A stretch of DNA of 64,000 nt, from assembly GCA_030148865.1 (NCBI GenBank), contig JASBSR010000011.1, positions 1 to 64,000 of the forward strand, in the 5' to 3' direction. The stretch is from Gammaproteobacteria bacterium (GTDB taxonomy: Bacteria; Pseudomonadota; Gammaproteobacteria; SZUA-229). Under the pieces are notes generated by a model. That model had not been told where the DNA came from. It saw nothing but the letters and a program-made list of their open reading frames with translations, and made no database searches. The translations under genes were made by a program, and so were the position numbers. This document shows positions 54,988 to 64,000 of this stretch, one piece after another (positions within the stretch are counted from its first letter, which is position 1; each line of letters opens with the position of its first letter).

Positions 54988-55662
54988 ATGCATAAACCTC
55001 TGATTACAGCTGTGATTTCTCTCTCACTATTATCTGCCTGCACGACTTTTGACCCCTATACAGGTGAGCAAAAAACCACCAATACCGCCAAAGGTGCTGG
55101 CATCGGTGCCGGCATTGCTGCTGTGGTTTCCTATATCAAAAACAAAGATGCCAGTAGTTCTGATCGCCGCCGCCGCATGCTGAAAGCCGCCGGCATCGGT
55201 GCCATCGCGGGTGGTGGCGTGGGTTATTATATGGACATGCAGGAAGCCAAACTACGCAAACAATTACGCGACACCGGTGTCAGCGTCGAGCGTGATGGCA
55301 ACAATATTAATCTGATCATGCCCGGTAACATCACTTTTAGATCTGGCAGCGCAGCCATTAATGATAGCTTCTTTGACGTACTCAACTCTGTCGCCCTGGT
55401 GGTACAGGAATATGACAAAACCATCGTCGCAATTAGCGGCCATACCGATAGCGTAGGATCAAGTAGCTCCAACCAGGTATTATCTGAACAACGCGCTCGC
55501 GCAGTAGCCAATTATTTACGTACCCGCAAGATCAGTGATGCCCGTTTTGAAGTCATCGGTCTGGGCGAGAATTACCCGATTGCTGACAACAGTACCGCGC
55601 AAGGTCGCGCTGAAAATCGACGTGTCGAACTCACCCTGGTCCCCATCACAGAAGGTGCCTGA
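54988..55662 (+). CDS. OmpA-family lipoprotein (YiaD-like)
   Basis: A 224-residue lipoprotein with lipobox L-S-A-C. A glycine-rich segment (G-A-G-I-G-A-G-I-A-A and I-G-A-I-A-G-G-G-V-G) typical of glycine-zipper domains lies at residues 37-80. The C-terminal OmpA domain binds peptidoglycan (G-H-T-D-S-V-G-S and N-R-R-V-E-L-T). It is followed by a terminator. Confidence 0.93.
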   Translation: MHKPLITAVISLSLLSACTTFDPYTGEQKTTNTAKGAGIGAGIAAVVSYIKNKDASSSDRRRRMLKAAGIGAIAGGGVGYYMDMQEAKLRKQLRDTGVSVERDGNNINLIMPGNITFRSGSAAINDSFFDVLNSVALVVQEYDKTIVAISGHTDSVGSSSSNQVLSEQRARAVANYLRTRKISDARFEVIGLGENYPIADNSTAQGRAENRRVELTLVPITEGA

Positions 55663-55682
55663 ATCACCGTGCTCTGTTTGCG

Positions 55683-55705
55683 AAAGGAGGCACCGGCCTC
55701 CTTTT
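55683..55705 (+). terminator. Terminator after the OmpA lipoprotein
   Basis: AAAGGAGGC and GCCTCCTTT form a perfect 9-bp stem with a 4-base loop, followed by a further T. It sits 20 bp after the stop codon. Confidence 0.75.
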
Positions 55706-55862
55706 GCGGTCTGGTTGCTGGCGAATAGACTATTGCTACCAGCGTCTAATGCTTTATAGCTGAACTATGCGACCCTCTTGGCCTCCAAACCAGTCTTATG
55801 TCAGACTGGCCTTACACTCGGATGTCATATGGCTTGTATCACCCCTCTGAACGGAGAAACTC

Positions 55863-56333
55863 GTGACAAGATTATTATTTCTGCTAATGTGTTTCAGCCT
55901 GCAAACCACAGCTATCGCTGAACAGGCCCCATGGGGTCGAGCCAAATTAACCGAGACCGTCTATAAACCACAGAAAGTCGTGTTCGATGTAACCTCTAGT
56001 ACCATCGGTGGCCTGACTTCTGTAGTTGATCGCGCCAGTTATATCAACACCATTACCGGTTCCGATCCCTTCGATTCTTCCATTGTATTAGTGGTACACG
56101 GTTCTGCCGTTCCGTTCTTTGCGATCAAAAACACAGAAAAGTATCGCGCTTTGATGGAACGCATAAATAGCCTGGTATTTAGCGAAACCATCAAAGTTAA
56201 GATGTGCAGAATTGCAGCCAAATCCTATGGTTTTGACCCCAAAGACATCCACGGTTTTGTGGAAATGGTGCCCATGGGTGACGCTGAGATTGTGCGACTG
56301 CAAAATGAGGAAGACCATGCCTACATGCGCTAG
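55863..56333 (+). CDS. DsrE-family protein, exported
   Basis: A 156-residue protein with a signal peptide (M-T-R-L-L-F-L-L-M-C) and a DsrE/F-like fold: V-V-F-D-V-T near residue 40 and L-V-V-H-G-S-A-V-P-F in the middle. Periplasmic members of this family accompany sulfur-oxidation genes. The start is GTG with GGAG upstream. It overlaps the MBL-fold gene by 17 bp, so they are one operon. Confidence 0.82.
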   Translation: MTRLLFLLMCFSLQTTAIAEQAPWGRAKLTETVYKPQKVVFDVTSSTIGGLTSVVDRASYINTITGSDPFDSSIVLVVHGSAVPFFAIKNTEKYRALMERINSLVFSETIKVKMCRIAAKSYGFDPKDIHGFVEMVPMGDAEIVRLQNEEDHAYMR

Positions 56334-57333
56334 TTTTTTGAGCGTTATTTTTTGTATCACATTGTTGAGCGCCTGCAATTCATCGACCGATGCTGCGAAT
56401 TCTGATGCCGGCAAAACCGCTATCAGCAAACCTGTTGCCACAGAGTACGCGCCGATTACAGTTCCCATGCTGGTGCAGCGGGTCTCTGAACACGTATATT
56501 ATGTGCAGGGCAAGGCCGGCATTGCCACTGATAACGAAGGTTTTATTTCCAATGCCGGCTTTATTATTACCGGTGATGGCGTCGTGGTCTTCGATGCGCT
56601 GGGTACACCTTCATTAGCAGCACAACTGGTCAAAGAAATCCGCAAGCTCACTGATCAGCCGATCAAACGCGTGATAGTCAGTCATTATCACGCGGATCAT
56701 ATTTATGGCTTACAGGTATTCGAAGAACTCGGTGCAACAATTAGCGCTCCCGAAGGCGTTTATACCTATCTCAATTCACCTGCTGCCAAAGAACGCCTCG
56801 CCGAACGCCAGTTTTCTCTCGAGCCCTGGGTGAATGAAAACACCCATCTGGTGCAGCCCGACGATATCATCAGCAAGTCCAGCACATTTAAAATGGGTGA
56901 TGTGACATTTACCATTAACTATCAGGGCAAAGCACATTCCGACGGCGATCTCGCCATGCTGGTCGAACCTGATCGAGTGTTATTTTCGGGTGACATCATA
57001 TTCGAAGGCCGCATCCCTTTCGTCGGTAACGCTGATACAAAAAACTGGCTAAAGGTCATGGAAAAACTCGAAACCACTGGTCTGGTAGCACTGGTGCCCG
57101 GCCATGGCCCGGCCTCGACCAAACCCGCCAGAACCATCGCCTTAACGCGCAAGTATCTTGCTTATCTACGCGATAAGATGGGGGCCGCTGCTGAAGAATT
57201 TAAACCTTTCGATCTGGCCTACGCCGAAACCGACTGGTCGGGATTCAAAGACCTGCCTGCGTTTGCAGCTGCTAATCGTATCAATGCTTATCAGGTATTT
57301 CTGTCGATGGAAGCCGAGTTTCTCAAAGAATAA
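56317..57333 (+). CDS. Metallo-beta-lactamase-fold lipoprotein (SoxH-like)
   Basis: A 338-residue lipoprotein with lipobox L-L-S-A-C. The zinc site is H-Y-H-A-D-H followed by G-H-G-P near the C-terminus and the Asp in F-S-G-D-I. It resembles SoxH and quinoprotein-relay hydrolases. ATG 56317 has a GAGGA site; the longer frame from 56212 lies inside the DsrE gene. Its partner and the mature location suggest a periplasmic thiol or sulfur-ester hydrolase. Confidence 0.87.
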   Translation: MPTCASFLSVIFCITLLSACNSSTDAANSDAGKTAISKPVATEYAPITVPMLVQRVSEHVYYVQGKAGIATDNEGFISNAGFIITGDGVVVFDALGTPSLAAQLVKEIRKLTDQPIKRVIVSHYHADHIYGLQVFEELGATISAPEGVYTYLNSPAAKERLAERQFSLEPWVNENTHLVQPDDIISKSSTFKMGDVTFTINYQGKAHSDGDLAMLVEPDRVLFSGDIIFEGRIPFVGNADTKNWLKVMEKLETTGLVALVPGHGPASTKPARTIALTRKYLAYLRDKMGAAAEEFKPFDLAYAETDWSGFKDLPAFAAANRINAYQVFLSMEAEFLKE

Positions 57334-57356
57334 TCCATCACGAATAGAGAAATATA

Positions 57357-58259
57357 ATGTCCGAACATCACAGTCATGAAATTAATAACTATAACCGGTC
57401 GTTTGCAATTGGTGTAGCACTCAATATTATTTTCGTAGTGATTGAACTCGGTTATGGCATTGTCGCAGACTCACTGGCACTGATAGCAGATGCCGGCCAT
57501 AATTTTAGTGATGTGATCAGCCTGCTGCTGGCATGGGGTGCCAGTCATCTTGCCAGCCGACCTGCGACAGAACATCGCACCTACGGATTTCGCAGAGCCA
57601 CTATACTGGCTTCATTAGTTAGCGCTGTATCATTGCTGGTTGCACTTGGTGGTATCACCTGGGAAGCGGCCGGACGCTTTTTTGAATCTCAAACCGTTAA
57701 TGGCAATATCGTTATAATTGTTGCTGGGATTGGTGTGGTGATTAATACCGCGACAGCCCTGCTATTCATCAGTGGTCAGAAGCATGATCTCAACATAAGA
57801 GGCGCTTATCTGCACATGGCGGCCGACGCCGGGGTTTCGCTTGGTGTGGTCATTGCTGGCATAATCATTTTAATGACAGGCTGGCTGTGGATAGATCCGG
57901 CTATCAGTCTTGCGATAGTTGCTGTCATCCTGTTTGGAACCTGGGGTCTGCTAAAGGAATCTTTAAGACTTTCTATCGATGCCGTTCCATCAGGCACTGA
58001 TATCTCTGCCATTAAAAACTACTTCACAAACATATCCGAGGTATCCAGCATCCATGATCTGCACGTCTGGGCACTGAGCACCACCGAAACAGCACTAACG
58101 GTTCATATCATCGTTTCGACTGAGTCCATCAATAATGACTTTCTGTTAGAAATACAGAATCATCTTCATGATTGTTTCAGTATTGAGCACACCACTATTC
58201 AGGTTGAAAATGAAGCACATGGTGAGACCTGCGCACTGAATCGTCCGGTTTGCGTTTGA
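57357..58259 (+). CDS. CDF-family cation efflux transporter
   Basis: A 300-residue cation diffusion facilitator. Six helices carry the metal residues in D-A-G-H-N-F-S-D and H-M-A-A-D-A-G-V-S, followed by a cytoplasmic domain with H-D-L-H-V-W. This fits CzcD/ZitB, which exports Zn2+ or Co2+. It follows the MBL gene by 23 bp. Confidence 0.93.
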   Translation: MSEHHSHEINNYNRSFAIGVALNIIFVVIELGYGIVADSLALIADAGHNFSDVISLLLAWGASHLASRPATEHRTYGFRRATILASLVSAVSLLVALGGITWEAAGRFFESQTVNGNIVIIVAGIGVVINTATALLFISGQKHDLNIRGAYLHMAADAGVSLGVVIAGIIILMTGWLWIDPAISLAIVAVILFGTWGLLKESLRLSIDAVPSGTDISAIKNYFTNISEVSSIHDLHVWALSTTETALTVHIIVSTESINNDFLLEIQNHLHDCFSIEHTTIQVENEAHGETCALNRPVCV

Positions 58260-58281
58260 GTGCCAGCCACCAGCACAGCGT

Positions 58282-58635
58282 ATGCCGATATCAAAACAGA
58301 ACAGGGCATTCGTCACTTATGTCGTTGAGCTAATGCAAACTATCGGCCCTGTTACAGCAAAGACCATGTTCGGTGGCCATGGTATATATCTTGATGGCAT
58401 GATGTTTGCGTTGATTGCAGATGGCAACCTGTATCTCAAAGTGGACTCACAAATTGAAAACGATTTTAGCGAACGTGGTCTGCCAGAATTCACCTATCTC
58501 AGGAACGGTAAAGAATTCAGTCTGCGGTATTTTCAGGCACCGGAAGAGACGCTCGAAGATAGTGATGCAATGAATCTCTGGGCGAATAAATCCTTTGGCG
58601 CTACCTTGCGGGCTGCCGCTGCCAGGAAGCAATAA
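58282..58635 (+). CDS. TfoX N-terminal domain protein
   Basis: A 117-residue protein containing only the TfoX-N domain (T-M-F-G-G-H-G-I-Y and L-Y-L-K-V-D). No C-terminal TfoX domain is present, so it is not the full competence regulator. It follows the CDF gene by 22 bp. Confidence 0.88.
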   Translation: MPISKQNRAFVTYVVELMQTIGPVTAKTMFGGHGIYLDGMMFALIADGNLYLKVDSQIENDFSERGLPEFTYLRNGKEFSLRYFQAPEETLEDSDAMNLWANKSFGATLRAAAARKQ

Positions 58636-59005
58636 CAGACACATGCCTGGCCGAAGAATCATGATCAATAACATGATGTGCATCAAGCTGGAGTTAGTCC
58701 TGAATCGCGGATTTGATATTAACTGACAAAAATATTTATCCGCAAATGACGCCAGGACAAAACCATACTCCAACAGACTTTTGCGATATCAGCCTCGCGC
58801 CATCCTGCGCTATGGCCTGCGAGCCACATAATAAGGCTTTATTTTCCCCTGGTGATGCTATTTTGTAGCCCAGATTCGCATCCAGGTGAAAACCTGGTCT
58901 ACCATTAGATATAATTGTGTCTAATTGCACTAACATTCGACAATACACCAACTTCTAAGGCGATATCACACCTGGTCCTGCCCCGGTGGCGGATCTCTTG
59001 CATAT
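58636..59005. other. Gap before the diguanylate cyclase gene
   Basis: A 370-bp AT-rich stretch. I see no gene, terminator with a T-run, or repeat here. Confidence 0.4.
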
Positions 59006-60337
59006 ATGAAAACAAGTAACCATATGACCTTTCACCAGATTGCCGACCTGATGCTTGATGCTATTTGTGTTGTCGATACCAGGGGGCGCTTTGTCTTCGT
59101 CAGCGCTGCCAGCGAACGCATTTTTGGCTATACGCCAGCGGAAATGATCGGTAAAGCCATGATCAACATGGTGTTTCCGGAGGATCGAGAGAAAACCATG
59201 CGCGCTGTCGATGACATCATGGCTGGTAACAGCAAACAACATTTCAAGAACCGTTATCTACGCAAGGATGGCAGTGTGGTACACATCATGTGGTCCGCCC
59301 ACTGGTCGGAGAGCGATCATCTCAGAGTCGCGGTGGCGCGTGACATCACCGCGTACAAACAGGCCGAAACACTACAAACTGCGCTGTACTCGATTTCTGA
59401 GGCTGCACACACGACTGAAAACCTGTTGTATCTGTTAAAGCAAATTCATCAGATCATCTCCGGGTTACTGCCCGCAAGTAATTTTTTCATCGCACTTTAC
59501 AATAAGGAAAATGATGAACTCAGTTTTCCTTATTACGTTGACGAATATTCTCAGACACCAACACCAGTAACTCTCGACTCTGAGACACTCATCTCTAACG
59601 TCATTCGCAGTCAGCAAGCGCTGCTGCAGTCACCCGCAGATGCTGGTTCTGCCCAGAGCATTGGGCCTCAATGCTGGCTGGGTGTGCCACTAATCTCACA
59701 TCAGAACACAATCGGTGCTCTGGTGGTGCAAAGCTACACAACAGATATATGCTATACAGAAGAAGACAAGAAGTTGCTAGGTACGCTTTCTAGTTCGGTG
59801 GCCACTGCGATAAAACACAAACAAGTTCATGAGCGTTTGCTGTACACCGCGCAATATGATCCGCTGACCAGGCTACCCAATCGCGTACTGTTATTCGACC
59901 GGCTTAGCACAGGACTCGCCAAAGCACGTCGCGAGCAATCCATGCTGGCGCTGTTTTACCTTGATCTGGATAAATTCAAGCAGGTTAACGACAATTTTGG
60001 TCATGCCTCTGGTGACCAACTATTACAGATAGTCGCACAACGTCTTAATCAGTGTCTCCGTGAAACCGACACCATTGCGCGTATTGGTGGCGACGAATTT
60101 GTCGTATTACTCGAAAAAGTTAACTCACTCGAAGATGTTAATCTGACTGCCGAGAAAATTCGTGCAACTCTCAATCATCCTTTTGAGCTGTCAAATCACA
60201 CCGTGCACGTTCTGCCCAGCATCGGCATAGCACTTTTCCCTCAACATGGCAACAAAGCGGATCAGCTGATTCGCCATGCGGACACGGCTATGTACTATGC
60301 AAAAAGAAATGGCGGCAATCAATTTCAGATACACTGA
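59006..60337 (+). CDS. PAS-GAF diguanylate cyclase
   Basis: A 443-residue signalling protein. A PAS domain (R-G-R-F-V-F-V-S-A-A-S and V-F-P-E-D-R) is followed by a GAF domain (L-L-K-Q-I-H-Q-I and C-W-L-G-V-P) and a GGDEF domain. The active site is I-G-G-D-E-F and the inhibitory R-x-x-D site is present 5 residues before it (R-E-T-D). It therefore is probably an active cyclic-di-GMP synthase. No membrane segments or HTH were found. Confidence 0.95.
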   Translation: MKTSNHMTFHQIADLMLDAICVVDTRGRFVFVSAASERIFGYTPAEMIGKAMINMVFPEDREKTMRAVDDIMAGNSKQHFKNRYLRKDGSVVHIMWSAHWSESDHLRVAVARDITAYKQAETLQTALYSISEAAHTTENLLYLLKQIHQIISGLLPASNFFIALYNKENDELSFPYYVDEYSQTPTPVTLDSETLISNVIRSQQALLQSPADAGSAQSIGPQCWLGVPLISHQNTIGALVVQSYTTDICYTEEDKKLLGTLSSSVATAIKHKQVHERLLYTAQYDPLTRLPNRVLLFDRLSTGLAKARREQSMLALFYLDLDKFKQVNDNFGHASGDQLLQIVAQRLNQCLRETDTIARIGGDEFVVLLEKVNSLEDVNLTAEKIRATLNHPFELSNHTVHVLPSIGIALFPQHGNKADQLIRHADTAMYYAKRNGGNQFQIH

Positions 60338-60387
60338 AATATAGAATCACGACCATAGTCAGTGCGCAACAATGCTCAAATCTGTGC

Positions 60388-60627
60388 TTAGAGTTCAGCT
60401 TTTTTTACGCGAATTTTGCTTCCTGCGACATCCCTGCCATTAAGGTTTTTCATTGCCGCCTTGGCCTCCCCCGATTTGGGCATTTCGACAAAACCAAAGC
60501 CTTTGGAATTACCGGTGTCCTTATCCATGACCAGATTGCAGGACTGTACTGCGCCGTGCGCCTCAAACATCGCACGCAACTCTGCCTCAGTGGTCGTGCG
60601 CGCAAGATTACGTATCAATAATTTCAT
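60388..60627 (-). CDS. RNA recognition motif protein
   Basis: A 79-residue single RRM domain with RNP2 L-L-I-R-N-L and RNP1 K-G-F-G-F-V-E-M. Bacterial RRM proteins of this size bind RNA and are often cold-induced. It ends the minus-strand tail after the convergent GGDEF gene. Confidence 0.92.
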   Translation of the reverse strand: MKLLIRNLARTTTEAELRAMFEAHGAVQSCNLVMDKDTGNSKGFGFVEMPKSGEAKAAMKNLNGRDVAGSKIRVKKAEL

Positions 60628-60829
60628 CAGGATACCGGATAGTTGAAAATGGAACTATACAGCTTCCTGGCTTAGCGCGTACAGATGATCAATAAATAAG
60701 CCTGGCCAGGCGTATCGCCTCCCGATCCCCATCGATCACTATTTTTTGTTCGAAGAGAACCCGGCAAGCACGGTACACAGTTATCACTAATGTCAGCCAC
60801 CAGTGTGCACTGACACCGCAGTCTATGGT

Positions 60830-62605
60830 TTACGATGCCTTGCTTAGCAGGCTTTCTAACGGTGACTCAAGCCTGATCTGATCACGCTTGATGACAAACT
60901 GCTTCAGACTGCGTATCCCCGATTCTGACTGGCGAATCGTGTCCACCGCCATCATGTTGCACAACATGGTATCTGGTGTGATTTCCAGCAGACAATAACC
61001 ATGCGTGGATGAATTGAAATACGCCATATGTGGATTTGCGGCCATCACTGCTGCTTCGAAACTGATGCTATCCGGAAAATACAGCGGCAACGGCAGCGGC
61101 GCACTCGGCAGTGGCATCTGCGATGTAATCAACTCCTGAAAATTGGCCGAAGCGACCGAGCCAACGACCAGTTCAATACCAACCGGCGGTGTCCGCCTGT
61201 CATAGTCGGTCATCAGATAACCGGCAATAAAACTGTGGATATCCCCGGTGAGCGCGACCAGATTTTTGACCCCGGCGAGCGCCGCACTGCTCAAAATATT
61301 CGCACGTTCAGCCGGATATCCATCCCATTGATCAAGCGTCACAAACTGCGTACCAAGACGCATCTGCATCAGTGTGACCTCGTTGGCCCATAGTTTCCAC
61401 ACCGCATCACTGTCGCGTAGCGTATTCAGCAACCAGTCACGCTGTGACTCGCCGAGCATACTTCTGCCGGGATTGTCGGCTTCGGCGCAACGCTCAGCTA
61501 GATAGCGCGCCTCGGTGGCATTGCCGCAAGGCGGGCCATCGCGATAAAGACGCTGGTCGGTGACCACCAGATCAAACAACCGACCAAACTGAAAGCTACG
61601 GTAATTACGTATCGAGGTGGTTGCTGGAGCGGACAAATCAAAAGCGACGTCGGCCAGTGCATATTCCACCCAGGCCTGATTTGCCGCCTGCCGCAAGGCA
61701 GGAGTGGCCTGCTCAGGACTGTCGTTATTATCAGGATGATAGTCCTGCCAGCCATCATTGGCGAACTCATGATCATCCCATATCTGGATGAAGGCAAAAC
61801 GCTCGTGCAGTCGCTGCAAGTCAGGGTCGGATCGATATACCCGGTATAGATGGCGGTAATCCTGTAGCCCGGACGCCACCGTATTACCGCTAGGCAGAGG
61901 CGGCACGGCGCGTACCTGCTGATTCTGAAAACTGGGGTCGCTCACTGTTTCATAAATATAATCCCCAAGAAAGACGACATAGTCGATATTCTCTTTCGCC
62001 AAATGCGCTAGTGCGGTGTAATACCCGTTGGAATAGTCCTGGCATGAGATATAGGCCAGCCGGATACGCACGGGCGCACTATCAGCGGCAGGCAGCGTTT
62101 TGAAACGACCGCTGCGGCTGGCGCAACGATTGTAGATAAATCGATAATAGTAGGTCTGCGCCGGAGCCAGCACCTTTTTGGCAATCGGCAGTTTCGCTGT
62201 ATAGTCGCTCCCGGCCGAGAGCGTGGTTCTGGCGCGTATCAGAATCGAATCGGCGCTAAACCCTGGGTCAGTCGCAATCTCCAGCAGCAGTTTGGCAGGA
62301 TGCGCGGGGTCGGCGATAGCAGCAGGATCGACACGGCTCCAGAGAACGATACCGTTCGGACGCGGGTCACCGGAAGCGACTCCCAGCGTGAAGACCGTAT
62401 CCGGTGCCAACGCGGGATCAAGCTCGAACTCATCCGCGTACAAGGCCTCGCCCAGACCCGGTTCAATAAAAGTCACCGGGTTGCTGTAGGTCACCTCTGC
62501 CTCGACAGAGGTTTGCCCCAACAGTGCCGCATTCGACTGCTGACTAACGACCCAGGCAGCAACACTGCTGGCCACACTTGTTTTCAGGAACTGACGTCGT
62601 TTCAT
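60830..62605 (-). CDS. PhoD-like alkaline phosphatase
   Basis: A 591-residue enzyme with twin-arginine signal M-K-R-R-Q-F-L-K. The PhoD family segments are G-V-A-S-G-D-P-R-P-N-G and the metal-binding D-Y-I-Y-E-T, I-W-D-D-H-E-F and L-T-G-D-I-H-S. It would hydrolyse phosphodiesters or phosphomonoesters in the periplasm, using Ca2+/Fe. No convincing Pho box was seen upstream. Confidence 0.94.
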   Translation of the reverse strand: MKRRQFLKTSVASSVAAWVVSQQSNAALLGQTSVEAEVTYSNPVTFIEPGLGEALYADEFELDPALAPDTVFTLGVASGDPRPNGIVLWSRVDPAAIADPAHPAKLLLEIATDPGFSADSILIRARTTLSAGSDYTAKLPIAKKVLAPAQTYYYRFIYNRCASRSGRFKTLPAADSAPVRIRLAYISCQDYSNGYYTALAHLAKENIDYVVFLGDYIYETVSDPSFQNQQVRAVPPLPSGNTVASGLQDYRHLYRVYRSDPDLQRLHERFAFIQIWDDHEFANDGWQDYHPDNNDSPEQATPALRQAANQAWVEYALADVAFDLSAPATTSIRNYRSFQFGRLFDLVVTDQRLYRDGPPCGNATEARYLAERCAEADNPGRSMLGESQRDWLLNTLRDSDAVWKLWANEVTLMQMRLGTQFVTLDQWDGYPAERANILSSAALAGVKNLVALTGDIHSFIAGYLMTDYDRRTPPVGIELVVGSVASANFQELITSQMPLPSAPLPLPLYFPDSISFEAAVMAANPHMAYFNSSTHGYCLLEITPDTMLCNMMAVDTIRQSESGIRSLKQFVIKRDQIRLESPLESLLSKAS

Positions 62606-63026
62606 ACTTCCCCCCTAATGGATGTACCCTGTATATGAAACGAGATATTAAGCATTAAATGTTACATAAAAATTAAAGGCCGTAAGTTTATCGGGCAATG
62701 CCATGCTTGTTCTTTGCCTGAATATCTTGTTTTTTCCAGGCCAACAACTGCAACCTGGCAGACGCGTAGCTATCAGTACCTGTGTCGCACCTGCTCGAAA
62801 ATAAAATGTAGTGAAATCGATTTATCGCTATATACGACTTTTAGCTGAGCACTGGAATAACCCGGTTTTCCGCATAACCTAAAGGCTATCTCTTGACTCA
62901 GATCACGCTGGTGCGGCTCTTTATGCTGGACAATGGCCACACTGTAAATTATTTCTACTACAATATTGTGTGAACCAATTGTGCTCACCGTGGTCACCAC
63001 CTGGAAATAGATGCTATATCCGAACA
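62606..63026. other. Gap between PhoD and the Cys-rich protein
   Basis: 420 bp, AT-rich. A TACAAT near 62961 is a possible -10 for the plus-strand genes. An 84-codon minus-strand frame (62773-63027) lacks support. The promoter of phoD should also lie here but is not clear. Confidence 0.3.
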
Positions 63027-63380
63027 ATGCGACAGTGCTTCCTTAAAATTTTTGTGTTCATTATCAGTCTGGCACTGGTAAGCCTGCCCGTGCATCTGGC
63101 ATATGCTGCGGCTACCAACACCAAAATGGATGCTGCAGACTGTCAAAGCGTGTCCGCTGACATGCAACTACATGCGGCAACTAATACAATTACGCAAACT
63201 GATAAGAGCTGTTGCTGCGATCAATGCGACTCTTTCTGTGCCAACAACTTTTACCCGGCCGCGATGTTGCCACCGACACAGTCAACTACCAGCCAATACC
63301 AACTCGGTCTCTATCTGGCACCGCAGCTGCACTATTTGTCACATTTAACCTCTCCCCCTTCCCGCCCTCCGCTGTCATAA
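63027..63380 (+). CDS. Cysteine-rich exported protein, possible metal-related
   Basis: A 117-residue protein with a signal peptide (M-R-Q-C-F-L-K-I-F-V) and a Cys-rich cluster, C-C-C-D-Q-C-D-S-F-C, in the mature part. The upstream ATG-like start at 62970 adds residues before the signal and is unlikely. It lies 84 bp before an efflux-channel gene of the CusC/CzcC kind. Small Cys-rich proteins of this sort occur beside Cu/Zn/Cd efflux operons; the link is suggestive only. Confidence 0.6.
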   Translation: MRQCFLKIFVFIISLALVSLPVHLAYAAATNTKMDAADCQSVSADMQLHAATNTITQTDKSCCCDQCDSFCANNFYPAAMLPPTQSTTSQYQLGLYLAPQLHYLSHLTSPPSRPPLS

Positions 63381-63464
63381 TCCACACATAGTGCGTAGGT
63401 GGTGATAATACTGCCTGCGGTTTTCGTGCGTACGCGCACTGCGACAGAATATGAGGACACCTGT

Positions 63465-64000
63465 ATGCCTGCAGGTATATATAAAATACAGATCACGCTG
63501 TGGTCAATGGTCATGTGGCTGATCTTGCCTGGCCCAGCACTGGCCGAGTTATCTATGCAACAGGCGGTCGAGATCGCTATGCGATCGGATCCGCAAGTTA
63601 ACCAGCACCTGGCAAAACAACGCGGCTGGCAACTCGATGCCGTGGCTGAAAACCAGTTGCCCGATCCAAAACTGCGGCTGGGACTGTCAAATGTGCCACT
63701 GGATACATACGATCTTGAACAGGAGCCAATGACACAGGCGAATATCGGTATAGAGCAGCGTTTTCCGCGCGGAGATACACTAGAACTGGAACAGGATCAG
63801 GCCAATATTCGCGCCCAGATCGAACAGCTCAATGCTGAATTGGTGAAACGCGAGCTCGTACGCGACGTGCGACTTGCCTATCTAAACCTGTATCGCGAAG
63901 TACAATCTGCCGTGATCCTGGAAAAATCACGCATCCTGTTTAAACAGATACTGGAAATCACTCAGTCACAATATGGCCAGGGACGCAGCCAGCAACAAGA
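63465..64000 (+). CDS. TolC/CusC-like outer-membrane efflux protein, 5' part
   Basis: A reading frame of at least 178 codons that runs off the window. The ATG has a GAGGA site 7 bases upstream. It starts with a signal peptide ending P-G-P-A-L-A, then A-V-E-I-A-M-R-S-D-P-Q-V, N-Q-L-P-D-P-K-L-R-L and V-R-L-A-Y-L-N-L-Y-R, which match the N-terminal half of heavy-metal type outer-membrane channels (CusC/CzcC). The downstream pump genes should follow outside the window. Confidence 0.88.
   Translation, partial: MPAGIYKIQITLWSMVMWLILPGPALAELSMQQAVEIAMRSDPQVNQHLAKQRGWQLDAVAENQLPDPKLRLGLSNVPLDTYDLEQEPMTQANIGIEQRFPRGDTLELEQDQANIRAQIEQLNAELVKRELVRDVRLAYLNLYREVQSAVILEKSRILFKQILEITQSQYGQGRSQQQ

Noticed and set aside
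62640-62700. Possible Pho box before phoD (TGTAACATTTAATG)
   Set aside because: Only one weak repeat unit; the 11-bp spaced direct repeats required for PhoB are not present.

Overview
The window looks like a chromosomal segment of a free-living, respiratory gammaproteobacterium of roughly 50% GC. The reasons are an alternative complex III operon, TonB-dependent cobalamin uptake under a cobalamin riboswitch, a proteobacterial MoxR/Bat operon, an RND efflux system, and short palindromic intergenic repeats. DsrE-like, SoxH-like and YeeE/YedE proteins hint at sulfur metabolism, but the genus cannot be fixed from the sequence alone. No rRNA, tRNA, CRISPR array or prophage was found.

Layout. 1-143: the 3' end of an IS256-family transposase and the right end of that element, cut by the window edge. 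0.24-10.2 kb (minus strand): a c4-like cytochrome, then the alternative complex III operon actA-actB1-actB2-actC-actD-actE-actF, ending in an unusual zinc-ribbon/dihaem protein. 10.6-12.2 kb (plus): a secreted two-cysteine protein, a TlpA-like thioredoxin and two tandem related lipoproteins. 12.2-18.5 kb: a TetR regulator divergent from an ABC-2 exporter, then a LysR regulator divergent from a pirin and an Old Yellow Enzyme. 18.6-23.9 kb (plus): an acetolactate-synthase-like enzyme, an aldehyde dehydrogenase, a Helicobacter-type malate:quinone oxidoreductase and a Met-rich secreted protein.

24.1-28.8 kb (minus): a ROK sugar kinase and a cobalamin operon (riboswitch, BtuB-like receptor, dedicated TonB, adenosyltransferase). 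29.0-36.3 kb (plus): moxR, DUF58, DUF4381, BatA, a BatB/BatC fusion and BatD. 36.4 kb: a YeeE/YedE transporter. 37.8-44.1 kb (minus): a TolC/RND/MFP efflux operon and a GbsR/MarR regulator whose promoter overlaps a palindrome. 45.0-47.0 kb (plus): LapA-like, CorA and DedA. 47.1-54.5 kb (minus): transaldolase, glucose-6-phosphate dehydrogenase, GH15 glucoamylase, DUF202 and Kup. 55.0-60.3 kb (plus): an OmpA lipoprotein, DsrE, an MBL lipoprotein, CDF efflux, TfoX-N and a PAS-GAF-GGDEF cyclase. 60.4-62.6 kb (minus): an RRM protein and a PhoD phosphatase. 63.0-64.0 kb (plus): a Cys-rich secreted protein and the start of a CusC/CzcC-type outer-membrane efflux gene that runs off the window.

How the parts fit. 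The act operon would oxidise quinol and pass electrons to periplasmic c-type cytochromes; the Mqo supplies electrons to the same quinone pool. No terminal oxidase is present. The transaldolase-Zwf-GH15 group links alpha-glucan breakdown to the oxidative pentose phosphate pathway. The most unusual features are the split ActB with a retained cysteine motif, the zinc-ribbon/dihaem fusion closing the act operon, the riboswitch with a visible SD-sequestering hairpin, the LysR gene running antisense through the end of its convergent neighbour, and a pair of 150-bp MITE-like elements.
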